From Amycolatopsis vancoresmycina (lineage in GTDB: Bacteria; Actinomycetota; Actinomycetes; Mycobacteriales; Pseudonocardiaceae): a stretch of 64,000 nucleotides of DNA. Made by a program: the position numbers and the translations under genes. The notes under the pieces were generated by a model. That model had not been told where the DNA came from, did not search any database, and worked only from the letters and a program-made list of their open reading frames with translations. The stretch covers positions 1 to 64,000 of the forward strand of contig NZ_JNYY01000026.1 in assembly GCF_000716785.1 (NCBI RefSeq), read 5' to 3'. Positions 16,265 through 23,296 of the stretch are shown in pieces (positions within the stretch are counted from its first letter, which is position 1; every line of letters starts with the position of its first letter).

Positions 16265-17437
16265 ATGGGCATCGAAGCTCTGGCCGAGCCGGTACCTCGC
16301 GAACACCGCGAGCTCGTGCGCGAGATGCTGGCCAGGCTGCCCGAGTTCGCCGACCGGCTGGCCCGGCTGCTCAGCGAGCAGGACGAGTTCTACCGGCAGG
16401 TCGAGGACGTCGCCCCCGGTGAGCTGCGGCAGGTCTGCCGGGCCAACCTCGAACGCGCCCTCACCGCGCTGGCCGAAGGCCGTGGTCTCGCGCTCGATGC
16501 CGCCCGCAAGACCGGGCTGGCCCAAGCCCGGCAGGGCATTCCGCTGCCCGCCGTGCTGCGGGCGTTCCGGATCGGCGGCACCTTCGTCTACGAAGGACTC
16601 CTCGAACTCGCCGGGCCGGAGTTCCTCAACCCCACCCGGACGATCGAGATCAACTCCTACGTCTGGAAGGCGATCGACCTCTACTCCGACGCGCTGACCA
16701 CGGCGTACGAGGAGGTCGCGGCCGAGCCGTCGCACGCGAACGCGCGGCTGCTGGACGATCTGCTGCGCGGTCGGCTCGCCGGGCAGGCGGACATGGAGGC
16801 CGCCGCACGGGAACTGGGCCTGCCGACGGCGGGCATGTTCGTCGCCGTGGTCACCGAGCGGGTCGAGCCGGACGAGCACGACAGCGTCGAGGCCCTGCTG
16901 CGGGCGCGGCGCTGGCGGTCGGCGTGGCGGCCCGGCGGCGAGGCGGGCCTGGTCGCGATCGACCGCGTCGAGGACGTCCGGCGGCTGCGCGAGGTGCTGG
17001 GGTCGCTGCCGGTGGCGGCCGGGATGAGCCGGCCGTTCAGCGGGTTCCCCGACGTCCCGGACGCGCTGCACCGGGCCCGGATCGCCCGCCGCTCGCTGCC
17101 GTCCGCGACGGCCGGTGTGGTGGTGTTCGGCGACTCGCCGGTGACGACGCTGGTGGCCGCCGCGCCGGGCATGGCCCGCGACGTCGTGCGGGCGGCGCTG
17201 ACCGGTGTGCTCGCGCTGCCGGACGCGGAACGGAAGGTCCTGCTGGACACGCTGCTCGCCTGGTTCGCCGGCCACGGCTCGGCCAAGGAGGCCGCGGACC
17301 GGCTGTTCGTGCACCCCAACACGGTCCGCTACCGGCTGCGCCGGGTGCAGGAGCTGACCAAGCGCGACCTCACCGACCCGGTCGACATCGGCGAGCTCTA
17401 CGTCGCCTTGGAGTCGGTCCGCCTCGAACCGGAATGA
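16265..17437 (+). CDS. PucR/CdaR-family transcriptional regulator
   Basis: A 390-residue regulator. An N-terminal helical sensor domain (about residues 1-170, RsbR-like PLPAVLRAFRIGGTFVYEGLLELA) is followed by a GGDEF-like CdaR domain and the C-terminal PucR helix-turn-helix (GSAKEAADRLFVHPNTVRYRLRRVQELT, about 335-362). Such proteins usually activate adjacent catabolic or transport genes, but here only the DUF2975/Xre pair follows. TAAAGT (16254-16259) ends 5 bp before the ATG, so a leaderless or very short leader transcript is likely. Its stop codon lies inside a small palindrome (17435-17451). Confidence 0.9.
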   Translation: MGIEALAEPVPREHRELVREMLARLPEFADRLARLLSEQDEFYRQVEDVAPGELRQVCRANLERALTALAEGRGLALDAARKTGLAQARQGIPLPAVLRAFRIGGTFVYEGLLELAGPEFLNPTRTIEINSYVWKAIDLYSDALTTAYEEVAAEPSHANARLLDDLLRGRLAGQADMEAAARELGLPTAGMFVAVVTERVEPDEHDSVEALLRARRWRSAWRPGGEAGLVAIDRVEDVRRLREVLGSLPVAAGMSRPFSGFPDVPDALHRARIARRSLPSATAGVVVFGDSPVTTLVAAAPGMARDVVRAALTGVLALPDAERKVLLDTLLAWFAGHGSAKEAADRLFVHPNTVRYRLRRVQELTKRDLTDPVDIGELYVALESVRLEPE

Positions 17438-17487
17438 TCGAGTTTCGATCACTACCGATTGACTTTCGATAGATGACCCGCGATAGT
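17435..17487 (+). promoter_or_regulatory. Palindrome and promoter of the DUF2975/Xre operon
   Basis: TGATCGA-GTT-TCGATCA (17435-17451) overlaps the stop codon of the PucR gene. It is followed by TTGACT (17459-17464), a 17-bp spacer and GATAGT (17482-17487). The -10 box ends 6 bp before the ATG at 17494, giving a leaderless message. Further TTTCGAT and CGATAG half-sites in the spacer may bind the Xre protein encoded downstream. Confidence 0.65.
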
Positions 17488-17493
17488 CGGCGC

Positions 17494-17973
17494 ATGGTTA
17501 CCGAGAAATGGGCCGTCGCCGCGCTCCGGGTGTTCCTCGTGGTGCTCTTCGGCGTCCTCGTCGTGTTCCAGACGCTTTCGCTCCCGGGCGGGATCGCCTA
17601 CCACACCCAGCAGAACCCGCACGACGCGCCGCTGCGCTGGCCGCTGACCGCCATCGCGGTGTTCCTCGTGCTGTGCGTCGAGGTGGTGCTCGTCGCCACC
17701 TGGAAGCTGCTGACGCTGGTCAAGAAGGACCGGATCTTCACGCCCGCGTCCCTGAAGTGGGTCGACGCGATCGTCTGGTCGGTGGCGGCGGCGTGGCTGG
17801 TGGTCGTCGGCATGCTCGTGTTCGTCGGCTTCAACGCGGACGACCCCGGCATGCCGATGCTGCTGTTCCTGGTGACGGTGGCGATCACCGTGCTCGGCCT
17901 GGTGCTGGTGGTCATGCGCGCCCTGCTGCGCCAGGCGACGGCGCTGCGGTCCGACCTGGAAGCGGTCATCTGA
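17494..17973 (+). CDS. DUF2975 four-helix membrane protein
   Basis: A 159-residue membrane protein with four hydrophobic segments (about residues 8-30, 50-72, 90-112 and 125-147) of the DUF2975 family. In Bacillus-type genomes DUF2975 proteins are encoded with a small Xre regulator, as here. The function is unknown. An upstream in-frame ATG at 17473 would lie before the -10 box (17482-17487), so the ATG at 17494 is preferred. The stop TGA shares its A with the next gene's ATG (TGATG). Confidence 0.85.
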   Translation: MVTEKWAVAALRVFLVVLFGVLVVFQTLSLPGGIAYHTQQNPHDAPLRWPLTAIAVFLVLCVEVVLVATWKLLTLVKKDRIFTPASLKWVDAIVWSVAAAWLVVVGMLVFVGFNADDPGMPMLLFLVTVAITVLGLVLVVMRALLRQATALRSDLEAVI

Positions 17974-18185
17974 TGCCGATCGTCGTGCGCATCGACGTCG
18001 AACTGGCCAAGCGCAAGATGAGCGTCGGGGAGTTCGCCGAGCAGGTCGGGCTGACGCCGGCCAACGTCGCGGTGCTGAAGAACGGCCGGGCGAAGGCGGT
18101 GCGGTTCAGCACGCTGGAGGCGATGTGCCGGGTCCTCGGCTGCCAGCCGGGCGACCTCCTGGAGTGGGTCGACGACGAAAGCTAG
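17973..18185 (+). CDS. Small Xre/Cro-type HTH regulator (YozG-like)
   Basis: A 70-residue protein that is entirely one helix-turn-helix domain: MSVGEFAEQVGLTPANVAVLKNGRAKAVRF followed by STLEAMCRVLGCQPGDLLEW. It matches the YozG-like partners of DUF2975 proteins. The start overlaps the DUF2975 stop by one base, so the two are translationally coupled and probably act together. Palindromic half-sites in the shared promoter suggest autoregulation. The stop shares a CTAG (18182-18185) with the convergent gene. Confidence 0.9.
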   Translation: MPIVVRIDVELAKRKMSVGEFAEQVGLTPANVAVLKNGRAKAVRFSTLEAMCRVLGCQPGDLLEWVDDES

Positions 18186-18697
18186 GCCGCGTCGGCCTCC
18201 ACCAGGCGGGCCAGGTCCAGCAGCGTGCCCTCGAAGCCGGGGCCTGCCGTCAGCGCCACCGTCAGCGGACCGCCCCTGCGGTCCGTGCCGACCGGCAGGC
18301 GCACCGCCGGTTCCGTCCACTGGGGACGGTCCACACCGGCCGAGACGACCACGTCCGTGCGGGCACCGCGGTGCCGCCGGCCACCCGCGTCGAGGTCGAG
18401 GACCACGTTGCCGTGCAGGGAAAGCAGGGCGGCCACGTCCGCGACCGCGTTGCGCAGCTCGCGGTCGGCGATCGAGTCGGAGTGCGCGCCGATCGCCGGG
18501 CGCGGCGGCTCGCCGTCGCGCGCCAGGCGCGGCACGATCGCGCCGAGGTGACCGGGAGCGCAGGTGAGCACGCCGAAACCGGGCACCCCCGCCTGCGGGT
18601 CGGTGATGCTGATTCCCGCGCTCGCGGCAGCCGCCACGATCCGGGCCCGCCAGCGCGCGGTCGCCGCGATGGCGACCAGGGAAGGGTCCTGGGGCAA
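18182..18697 (-). CDS. Hypothetical protein with an amidase-like C-terminal tail
   Basis: About 171 residues if translation starts at the TTG at 18697, which has GAGGAG about ten bases upstream. The reading frame stays open to 18859, so a longer form cannot be excluded. The C-terminus, VRLPVGTDRRGGPLTVALTA then GTLLDLARLVE, resembles the end of amidase-signature enzymes, but the Ser-Ser-Lys catalytic core is absent. The middle region is a charged alpha/beta-type sequence I do not recognise. It may be a remnant or a free-standing regulatory domain. A CAAACATGTTTG palindrome lies upstream at 18778-18789. Confidence 0.5.
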   Translation of the reverse strand: MPQDPSLVAIAATARWRARIVAAAASAGISITDPQAGVPGFGVLTCAPGHLGAIVPRLARDGEPPRPAIGAHSDSIADRELRNAVADVAALLSLHGNVVLDLDAGGRRHRGARTDVVVSAGVDRPQWTEPAVRLPVGTDRRGGPLTVALTAGPGFEGTLLDLARLVEADAA

Positions 18698-18862
18698 AAG
18701 GGAGGTACTCCTCTTCGGTCCGGCGCGGCGGCGGGTGGATCGTCCGATGGTGGGCCCGTGCCCGTTGTGCCCGGGAACAAACATGTTTGGTCGCTTGGTC
18801 CGAACGGCCGTGCCCATGCGACCTTCCGGTGGCACCGGGTGTCTGTGACCGCAGGTCACACT

Positions 18863-18919
18863 TTGACGCGCGGCGTGGCGCAGGCCACTATCCGGGCACC
18901 CTGATTACCGCCGGGTAAT
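18863..18919 (+). promoter_or_regulatory. Promoter and TTACC-N4-GGTA operator of the DUF3068 gene
   Basis: TTGACG (18863-18868), 17-bp spacer, CACTAT (18886-18891), predicting transcription from about 18898. Immediately downstream lies the palindrome ATTACC-GCCG-GGTAAT (18904-18919), positioned as a repressor operator in the leader. The same inverted repeat occurs before the flippase and at the aftD start. Confidence 0.65.
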
Positions 18920-18952
18920 TTGCGTGGCGGCGAACACGACCCAGGAGGACCG

Positions 18953-20023
18953 TTGCGACGTGCTTTCGGCCTGATCTTGCTGGCACTGGGCGTCTTCGCG
19001 GCCGCCGGGGCGGTGCTGCTGCCCACGTACGTCTACCCGAAGCTCGCCAAGGTGCCCCTCGACCAGGACTCGACGTCGGTGCTCGAAGGCACCGTGAGCA
19101 AGGTCCTCGCCGTGACCGACAAGGGCGCCGGCCCGGTCGCCGAGATCCGCGAAAACCGGCGGCTCACCGCGACCGCCCGCGTGCAGGCGAACTTCGCCCG
19201 GCCCGAGATGCACCAGGACACCGACTACGCGGTCTGGCTGCTCGCGGTGCAGGTCAAGGACGACGCCGACGACACCGTGGTCAACGCGAGCAAGCGGCAG
19301 GTCTGCTTCGACCGGCGCACCGCGGAGGGCTACGACCCGCGGGGCGCCACCGACCCGGCGTGCACCCGGGAAAGCAGCTACGTCACCAGGCTCAAGGACA
19401 AGGCCGACAAGGACGGCCTGAAGCCGGCCGAGGACAACGTGTACAAGCCCCAGCCCGGCCTGAACTTCAAGTTCCCGTTCGGCACCGAGCAGAAGGACTA
19501 CCCGGTCTACGACGACAACACCGAGAAGGCCGTCACCGCCCGGTACACCGGGACCGAGACGGTCAACGGGATCGAGACCTACAAGTTCGTCCAGGACATC
19601 CCGGACACGCGGCTCGAGACGAAGTCGGTGCCCGGCTCGCTGGTCGGTTCCACCCAGCCGACGGTCGACGCCGACCTGTACTACCGCGGCGTCACCACGA
19701 TGTGGGTCGAGCCGGTCACCGGGATCGAGGTGAAGCAGCAGCAACAGCAGCACCAGGAGCTGCGGTCCGGCGCCACCGCCCCGGTCGTCGTGTTCGACGG
19801 GACGCTGGCCTACAACAGCAACACCGTCGCGCGGATGGTCGACCAGATCGACGCGAACCGCGGCCGGCTGCAGTTCCTCTCCAGCACCGGCCCGCTCTGG
19901 CTCGGCATCGGCGGCGGCGTGCTGGTCGTGGTGGCGATCTTCCTGCTCGTCCGGCGGCGCCCGGCCGAGCCGCCGGCCCCGCCGCAGCGGCGGCACCGGG
20001 TGCCGGTCGGCGCCGACCGCTGA
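18953..20023 (+). CDS. DUF3068 membrane-anchored envelope protein (Rv0227c-like)
   Basis: A 356-residue protein with an N-terminal membrane segment (LILLALGVFAAAGAVLLPTY), a large extracytoplasmic region of about 290 residues, a second membrane helix (LWLGIGGGVLVVVAIFLLV) and a basic tail. This is the DUF3068 architecture of Mycobacterium Rv0227c and its corynebacterial counterpart, which family studies link to lipomannan/lipoarabinomannan maturation. The TTG start is chosen because AGGAGG lies 4 bp upstream. A run of CAG/CAA codons encodes KQQQQQHQ near residue 263. It is the first gene of the envelope cluster. Confidence 0.88.
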   Translation: MRRAFGLILLALGVFAAAGAVLLPTYVYPKLAKVPLDQDSTSVLEGTVSKVLAVTDKGAGPVAEIRENRRLTATARVQANFARPEMHQDTDYAVWLLAVQVKDDADDTVVNASKRQVCFDRRTAEGYDPRGATDPACTRESSYVTRLKDKADKDGLKPAEDNVYKPQPGLNFKFPFGTEQKDYPVYDDNTEKAVTARYTGTETVNGIETYKFVQDIPDTRLETKSVPGSLVGSTQPTVDADLYYRGVTTMWVEPVTGIEVKQQQQQHQELRSGATAPVVVFDGTLAYNSNTVARMVDQIDANRGRLQFLSSTGPLWLGIGGGVLVVVAIFLLVRRRPAEPPAPPQRRHRVPVGADR

Positions 20024-20026
20024 GGT

Positions 20027-20776
20027 TCAGCGCCGCCGCAGCACCAGGACCAGGTTCCAGGAGGCTATTTCGCGGAGGCCGGGAATGCGCACGATCCACA
20101 TCGCCCAGCTCGGGTGGTAACGCGGGTACCCGGCCACCAGCTCGGCCAGCGGCGTCGTTTTCGCCCAGCGAAGTGCGGCACCGACGGAAACCGGGAAGAG
20201 GCTTTCCCCGAATTTGTTCTTCGGCTGCTTCCCCAGTTTCCGCGCATAACGCTGCCGGGCGTAGTGGCCGCCGAGGAAGTGCCACGGCGCCGTCTCGTGG
20301 CCACCCCACGGCGAATACCACGGCGTGAACGACGCGAATACCGTGCCGCCGGGCTTGGTCACCCGGCACATCTCGTCGAGCATCACCCACGGCTCGCCGA
20401 CGTGCTCCAGCACGTTCGACGAGTAGCAGACGTCCACGGAACCGCTGCGCACCGGCAGTTCCGTGCCGCTGGCCCGGATCATGTTCTCGCCGGGCTCGCC
20501 GCGCGCGGACAGCTCCCCGACGTCGGGATCGAGGCCGAGGTAGACCGCGCCGGCCGCGCGGAACGCGTCGGAGAAGTAGCCGGGACCCCCGCCGACGTCG
20601 AGCACCGTGCGCCCGGACAGCGGGGTGTGCGCCGCCAGTTGCCGGACGGAGTCGGCGGCCAGCGCGGAATAGAACCCGTCCGGGTCCGTCTGCTCGGTGA
20701 GGAATGTCCGGAACAGCGTCACGGAACGGCCGAGCGTGGCTCGGTGCGGTCGCTCGATCACCGGATTACCTACCAT
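20027..20776 (-). CDS. Class I SAM methyltransferase (Rv0224c-like)
   Basis: A 249-residue methyltransferase. Motif I is VLDVGGGPGYFSDAF near residue 60, then YLGLDPD, GTELPVRSGSVDVCYSSNVLEHV, and VTKPGGTVFASFTPWYSPWGGHE. The last segment and the lengthy basic region around RYARKLGKQPKNKFGE are typical of the mycobacterial Rv0224c group, which is encoded beside a GT4 and a DUF3068 protein exactly as here. It probably modifies an envelope glycan or lipid carrier; the acceptor is unproven. It is divergent from the glycosyltransferase gene, and the ATG at 20776 is the only plausible start. Confidence 0.88.
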   Translation of the reverse strand: MVGNPVIERPHRATLGRSVTLFRTFLTEQTDPDGFYSALAADSVRQLAAHTPLSGRTVLDVGGGPGYFSDAFRAAGAVYLGLDPDVGELSARGEPGENMIRASGTELPVRSGSVDVCYSSNVLEHVGEPWVMLDEMCRVTKPGGTVFASFTPWYSPWGGHETAPWHFLGGHYARQRYARKLGKQPKNKFGESLFPVSVGAALRWAKTTPLAELVAGYPRYHPSWAMWIVRIPGLREIASWNLVLVLRRR

Positions 20777-20858
20777 TGAACCGTCGCTTTCCCGAATACG
20801 TTCATCTAGGGTGTACGCACCGGTAACCTAGCATCGTCGCTACAGTTTGGATAACCCG

Positions 20859-22037
20859 ATGGAACGTCCTCGTGTGCTCCTCGTCAACTGGCGCGACACC
20901 GGCCACCCCGAGGGCGGCGGCTCGGAGCGGTACGTCGAGCGGATGGCCGAAGGGCTGGCCGGAGCGGGGTACCGGGTGGAGATCCAGTGCGCCGCGTACC
21001 CGGGCGCGACGCCGGGCGAGTGGCGCGACGGCGTCCGCTACCGGCGGCGGGGCAACAAGTTCGGCGTCTACGCGCACGCGCTGCGCGCGATCCGCCGGGC
21101 CCGCGCCGACCTGGTGGTGGACGTGCAGAACGGGATGCCGTTCTTCGCCCGGCTGGTCGCCGGCTGCCCGGTGCTGGTGCTCGTGCACCACGTCCACAAG
21201 GAACAGTGGATCAGCGCGCTCGGCGAGACGCTGGGCCGGATCGGCTGGTGGATCGAGTCGCGGCTGGCGCCGTGGCTGTTCCGCCGGTGCCGGTACGTCA
21301 CGGTTTCCGAGGTCACCAAGGCGGAACTGGCCGGGCTGGGCATCGAGCGCGAACGGGTGACTGTGGTGCCGAACGGGCTGGACGCGCCGCCGGCGTGCGT
21401 GTCCGAGCGGGACACGACGCCCACGCTGGTCGCGGTGAGCAGGCTGGTGCCGCACAAGCGGATCGAGCACGCGATCGACGCCGTGGCGCGGCTCGCGCGG
21501 CGCTGGCCGTCCCTGCGGCTGGAGGTCGTCGGCCAGGGGCCGTGGGAGGAGGTGCTGCGCGGCCACGCGGCTTCGCGCGGGGTCGCCGACCGGGTCGTCC
21601 TGCACGGCTGGGTGGACGAGCAGGCCAAGCACGAGATCCTCGCGCGGTCGTGGCTGCACCTGTGCCCGTCGGTGAAGGAGGGCTGGGGCATCGTCATCAT
21701 GGAGGCCGCGGCGCACGGCGTGCCCTCGATCGCCTACCGCGCGGCCGGCGGCGTCACGGAGTCCATTGTGGAAGGCCGCACCGGCCTGCTGGCCGACGAC
21801 TTCGACGACTTCACCGACCGGATCGACGGCCTGCTGGCCGACGGGTTGCGGCGCGCGGAGATGGGCCTGGCGGGCGCCGAGCGGGCGGGACGGTACAGCT
21901 GGGACGCGAGCGTGGGGCAGTTCGAGTCACTGGTGCGGGAGGTCGCCGGGCTCCCGGCGCCGCGGCCGCGGGTGCTGGCCATCGCGCCGCCGGGAAACCC
22001 GCACGAATCGAGGTATCCGGCGGCGGCCGCCGGATAA
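20859..22037 (+). CDS. GT4-family glycosyltransferase (Rv0225-like)
   Basis: A 392-residue retaining GT-B glycosyltransferase. The N-terminal donor-loop region (VLLVNWRDTGHPEGGGSERYV) is followed by VTVSEVTKAEL and the C-terminal nucleotide-sugar domain, with VSRLVPHKRIEHAIDAV and the E-x7-E catalytic motif in KEGWGIVIMEAAAHG near residue 275. It is cytoplasmic, with no membrane segment, so it should build a lipid-linked glycan on the inner face for export by the nearby flippase. The ATG at 20859 is preferred over a TTG four codons earlier. A -10-like TACAGT (20841-20846) predicts a leader of only a few bases. Confidence 0.9.
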   Translation: MERPRVLLVNWRDTGHPEGGGSERYVERMAEGLAGAGYRVEIQCAAYPGATPGEWRDGVRYRRRGNKFGVYAHALRAIRRARADLVVDVQNGMPFFARLVAGCPVLVLVHHVHKEQWISALGETLGRIGWWIESRLAPWLFRRCRYVTVSEVTKAELAGLGIERERVTVVPNGLDAPPACVSERDTTPTLVAVSRLVPHKRIEHAIDAVARLARRWPSLRLEVVGQGPWEEVLRGHAASRGVADRVVLHGWVDEQAKHEILARSWLHLCPSVKEGWGIVIMEAAAHGVPSIAYRAAGGVTESIVEGRTGLLADDFDDFTDRIDGLLADGLRRAEMGLAGAERAGRYSWDASVGQFESLVREVAGLPAPRPRVLAIAPPGNPHESRYPAAAAG

Positions 22038-22052
22038 CACCGGACGGGCCAC

Positions 22053-23105
22053 TCAGGACCGCCGCGCCGCCTGGTCCTGCACCGCGTCCCGGAACTCGCG
22101 CAGCAACCCCGCGGCAGCACGCGCGTCGAAATCCTTGCGGCGGGCGCGCACGGTGACCGTGGTGGTGCCCCCGGTGGTCGCCGCGCCGAACGCCACACCG
22201 GAGCGGCCGCTCGCCGCCGGGTAGAACGCCAGTGACCGCACCGTGTCCGCCGTGGACACCGCCCCCAGGTTCGACACCAGGAACGTCGACCCGAGCCGGC
22301 TCGCCAGCAGCCGCGTGCCCAAGCGGGCCAGCCGGCTGCTGCGGGCCGGGAAGTCCGGCTCCGGCGGCTGCGCGGCGAGCACCGCGGCGACGTCGGCCGC
22401 CGGGCTCAGCCGCAGCCGGAAGAACGCGCTGTCGTGCACCGGTTCCGGTGCCGCGCCGGACCGCCGTGACGCGCCCAAGGCAGCCACGACCCGGGCCGTG
22501 CGGGCGCCGTGCGCGCGGTTCCAGCGTTCGGTGGCGTGCGCCGCGGCCGCGACGAACCCCGCGGCACCCAGCCGCAGCCCGGGTTCGTGCGACGCCACGA
22601 AGACGTCACCCGGCGCCTCGCGCTCGCGGTCGGGGGCGATCCGGCCCGGTGGCGCGAAAAGCGCCTCAGCGAGCCGCTGGACGGCTGACAGGGCAAAGGG
22701 AGTGCCGCCCGACCGTTCGCCGATCCCGGTCGCGGCCGAGGAAACCGGGACGTCGAGGAGGATGCCGAGCAGCGCCAGCAAACCGAGGCCGTCGAGGGCG
22801 CCGTGGTGCGCGGCGATCAGGAGCGTCTCCGCGCCGGCGGCGACGCGCACGAGCGGCGCAGCGCGTTCGTAAGGCGCCGAGGCGAAGCGGTCGCGGACCG
22901 CCACCGGATCGGTGATCGGCTCGATTTCCGGCAGGGCACCGAGGTGGGGGTACTGCTGGACGGCGGCCGCCAGCCGGGCGCGGAGCTTCTCCGGTTCCGG
23001 TGCGGCCACGCCGAGTTCCGCTTCGAGGAGGATGCTCCACGAAACGGTGGGGTCGCCGTAGAGCCCGACGACGCGGTGGGCGTGGTCGGAGGCGAGCCGG
23101 GTCAC
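22053..23105 (-). CDS. Condensation/PapA-like acyltransferase
   Basis: About 350 residues with the HHxxxDG active-site motif of chloramphenicol-acetyltransferase-fold enzymes (AHHGALDGLG near residue 97) and a late VSNLGAVSTADTVRSLAF segment that fits the DFGWG-like solvent-channel region. This fits the stand-alone condensation/PapA/wax-synthase-like group, which esterifies hydroxyls with acyl groups from CoA or carrier thioesters. In this envelope cluster it could acylate a glycolipid; that is inference. The GTG at 23105 lies 5 bp after the DUF2613 stop, so the two are co-transcribed and probably coupled. Confidence 0.78.
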   Translation of the reverse strand: MTRLASDHAHRVVGLYGDPTVSWSILLEAELGVAAPEPEKLRARLAAAVQQYPHLGALPEIEPITDPVAVRDRFASAPYERAAPLVRVAAGAETLLIAAHHGALDGLGLLALLGILLDVPVSSAATGIGERSGGTPFALSAVQRLAEALFAPPGRIAPDREREAPGDVFVASHEPGLRLGAAGFVAAAAHATERWNRAHGARTARVVAALGASRRSGAAPEPVHDSAFFRLRLSPAADVAAVLAAQPPEPDFPARSSRLARLGTRLLASRLGSTFLVSNLGAVSTADTVRSLAFYPAASGRSGVAFGAATTGGTTTVTVRARRKDFDARAAAGLLREFRDAVQDQAARRS

Positions 23106-23110
23106 GCGCG

Positions 23111-23293
23111 TCAGCGGTCCCCGTAGAGCTTGAGGGGGTGGTCGGCCGGGTTGTACTTCACCTGCGCGTTGAGCTTTTCCTGCACCGGGGCGGCCGTGTC
23201 CGGGTCCGCGCCCTTGATGAGGGCGAACCCCGCCCCGGTCGCCACCCCGCCGCCGATGATGACGGCGACGACCGCGCCGATGAGCGTGCCCAC
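23111..23293 (-). CDS. DUF2613 small membrane peptide (Rv0236A-like)
   Basis: A 60-residue protein: one hydrophobic segment (LIGAVVAVIIGGGVATGAGFAL) then a short extracytoplasmic tail ending NPADHPLKLYGDR. Size and the terminal YG(S/D)R motif match DUF2613 proteins such as Mycobacterium Rv0236A, which is encoded next to aftD. Its role is unknown; in cryo-EM work AftD has been seen with small partners, so an accessory function is plausible but not shown by the sequence. It is 3 bp from the upstream membrane-protein gene and 5 bp from the acyltransferase gene. Confidence 0.85.
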   Translation of the reverse strand: MGTLIGAVVAVIIGGGVATGAGFALIKGADPDTAAPVQEKLNAQVKYNPADHPLKLYGDR

Positions 23294-23296
23294 GTG

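Noticed and set aside
18844..18860. TGTGACC-GCA-GGTCACA as a Crp-type site
   Set aside because: The arms fit TGTGA/TCACA but the spacer is seven bases, not six, so it does not match the Crp/GlxR consensus.
19735..19755. CAG/CAA repeat in the DUF3068 gene as a phase-variable tract
   Set aside because: The units are in-frame codons of mixed sequence (CAG and CAA), so slippage would only change Gln number.
20847..20861. TTG at 20847 as the GT4 start
   Set aside because: It lies immediately after the -10-like TACAGT; the ATG at 20859 begins the conserved domain directly.
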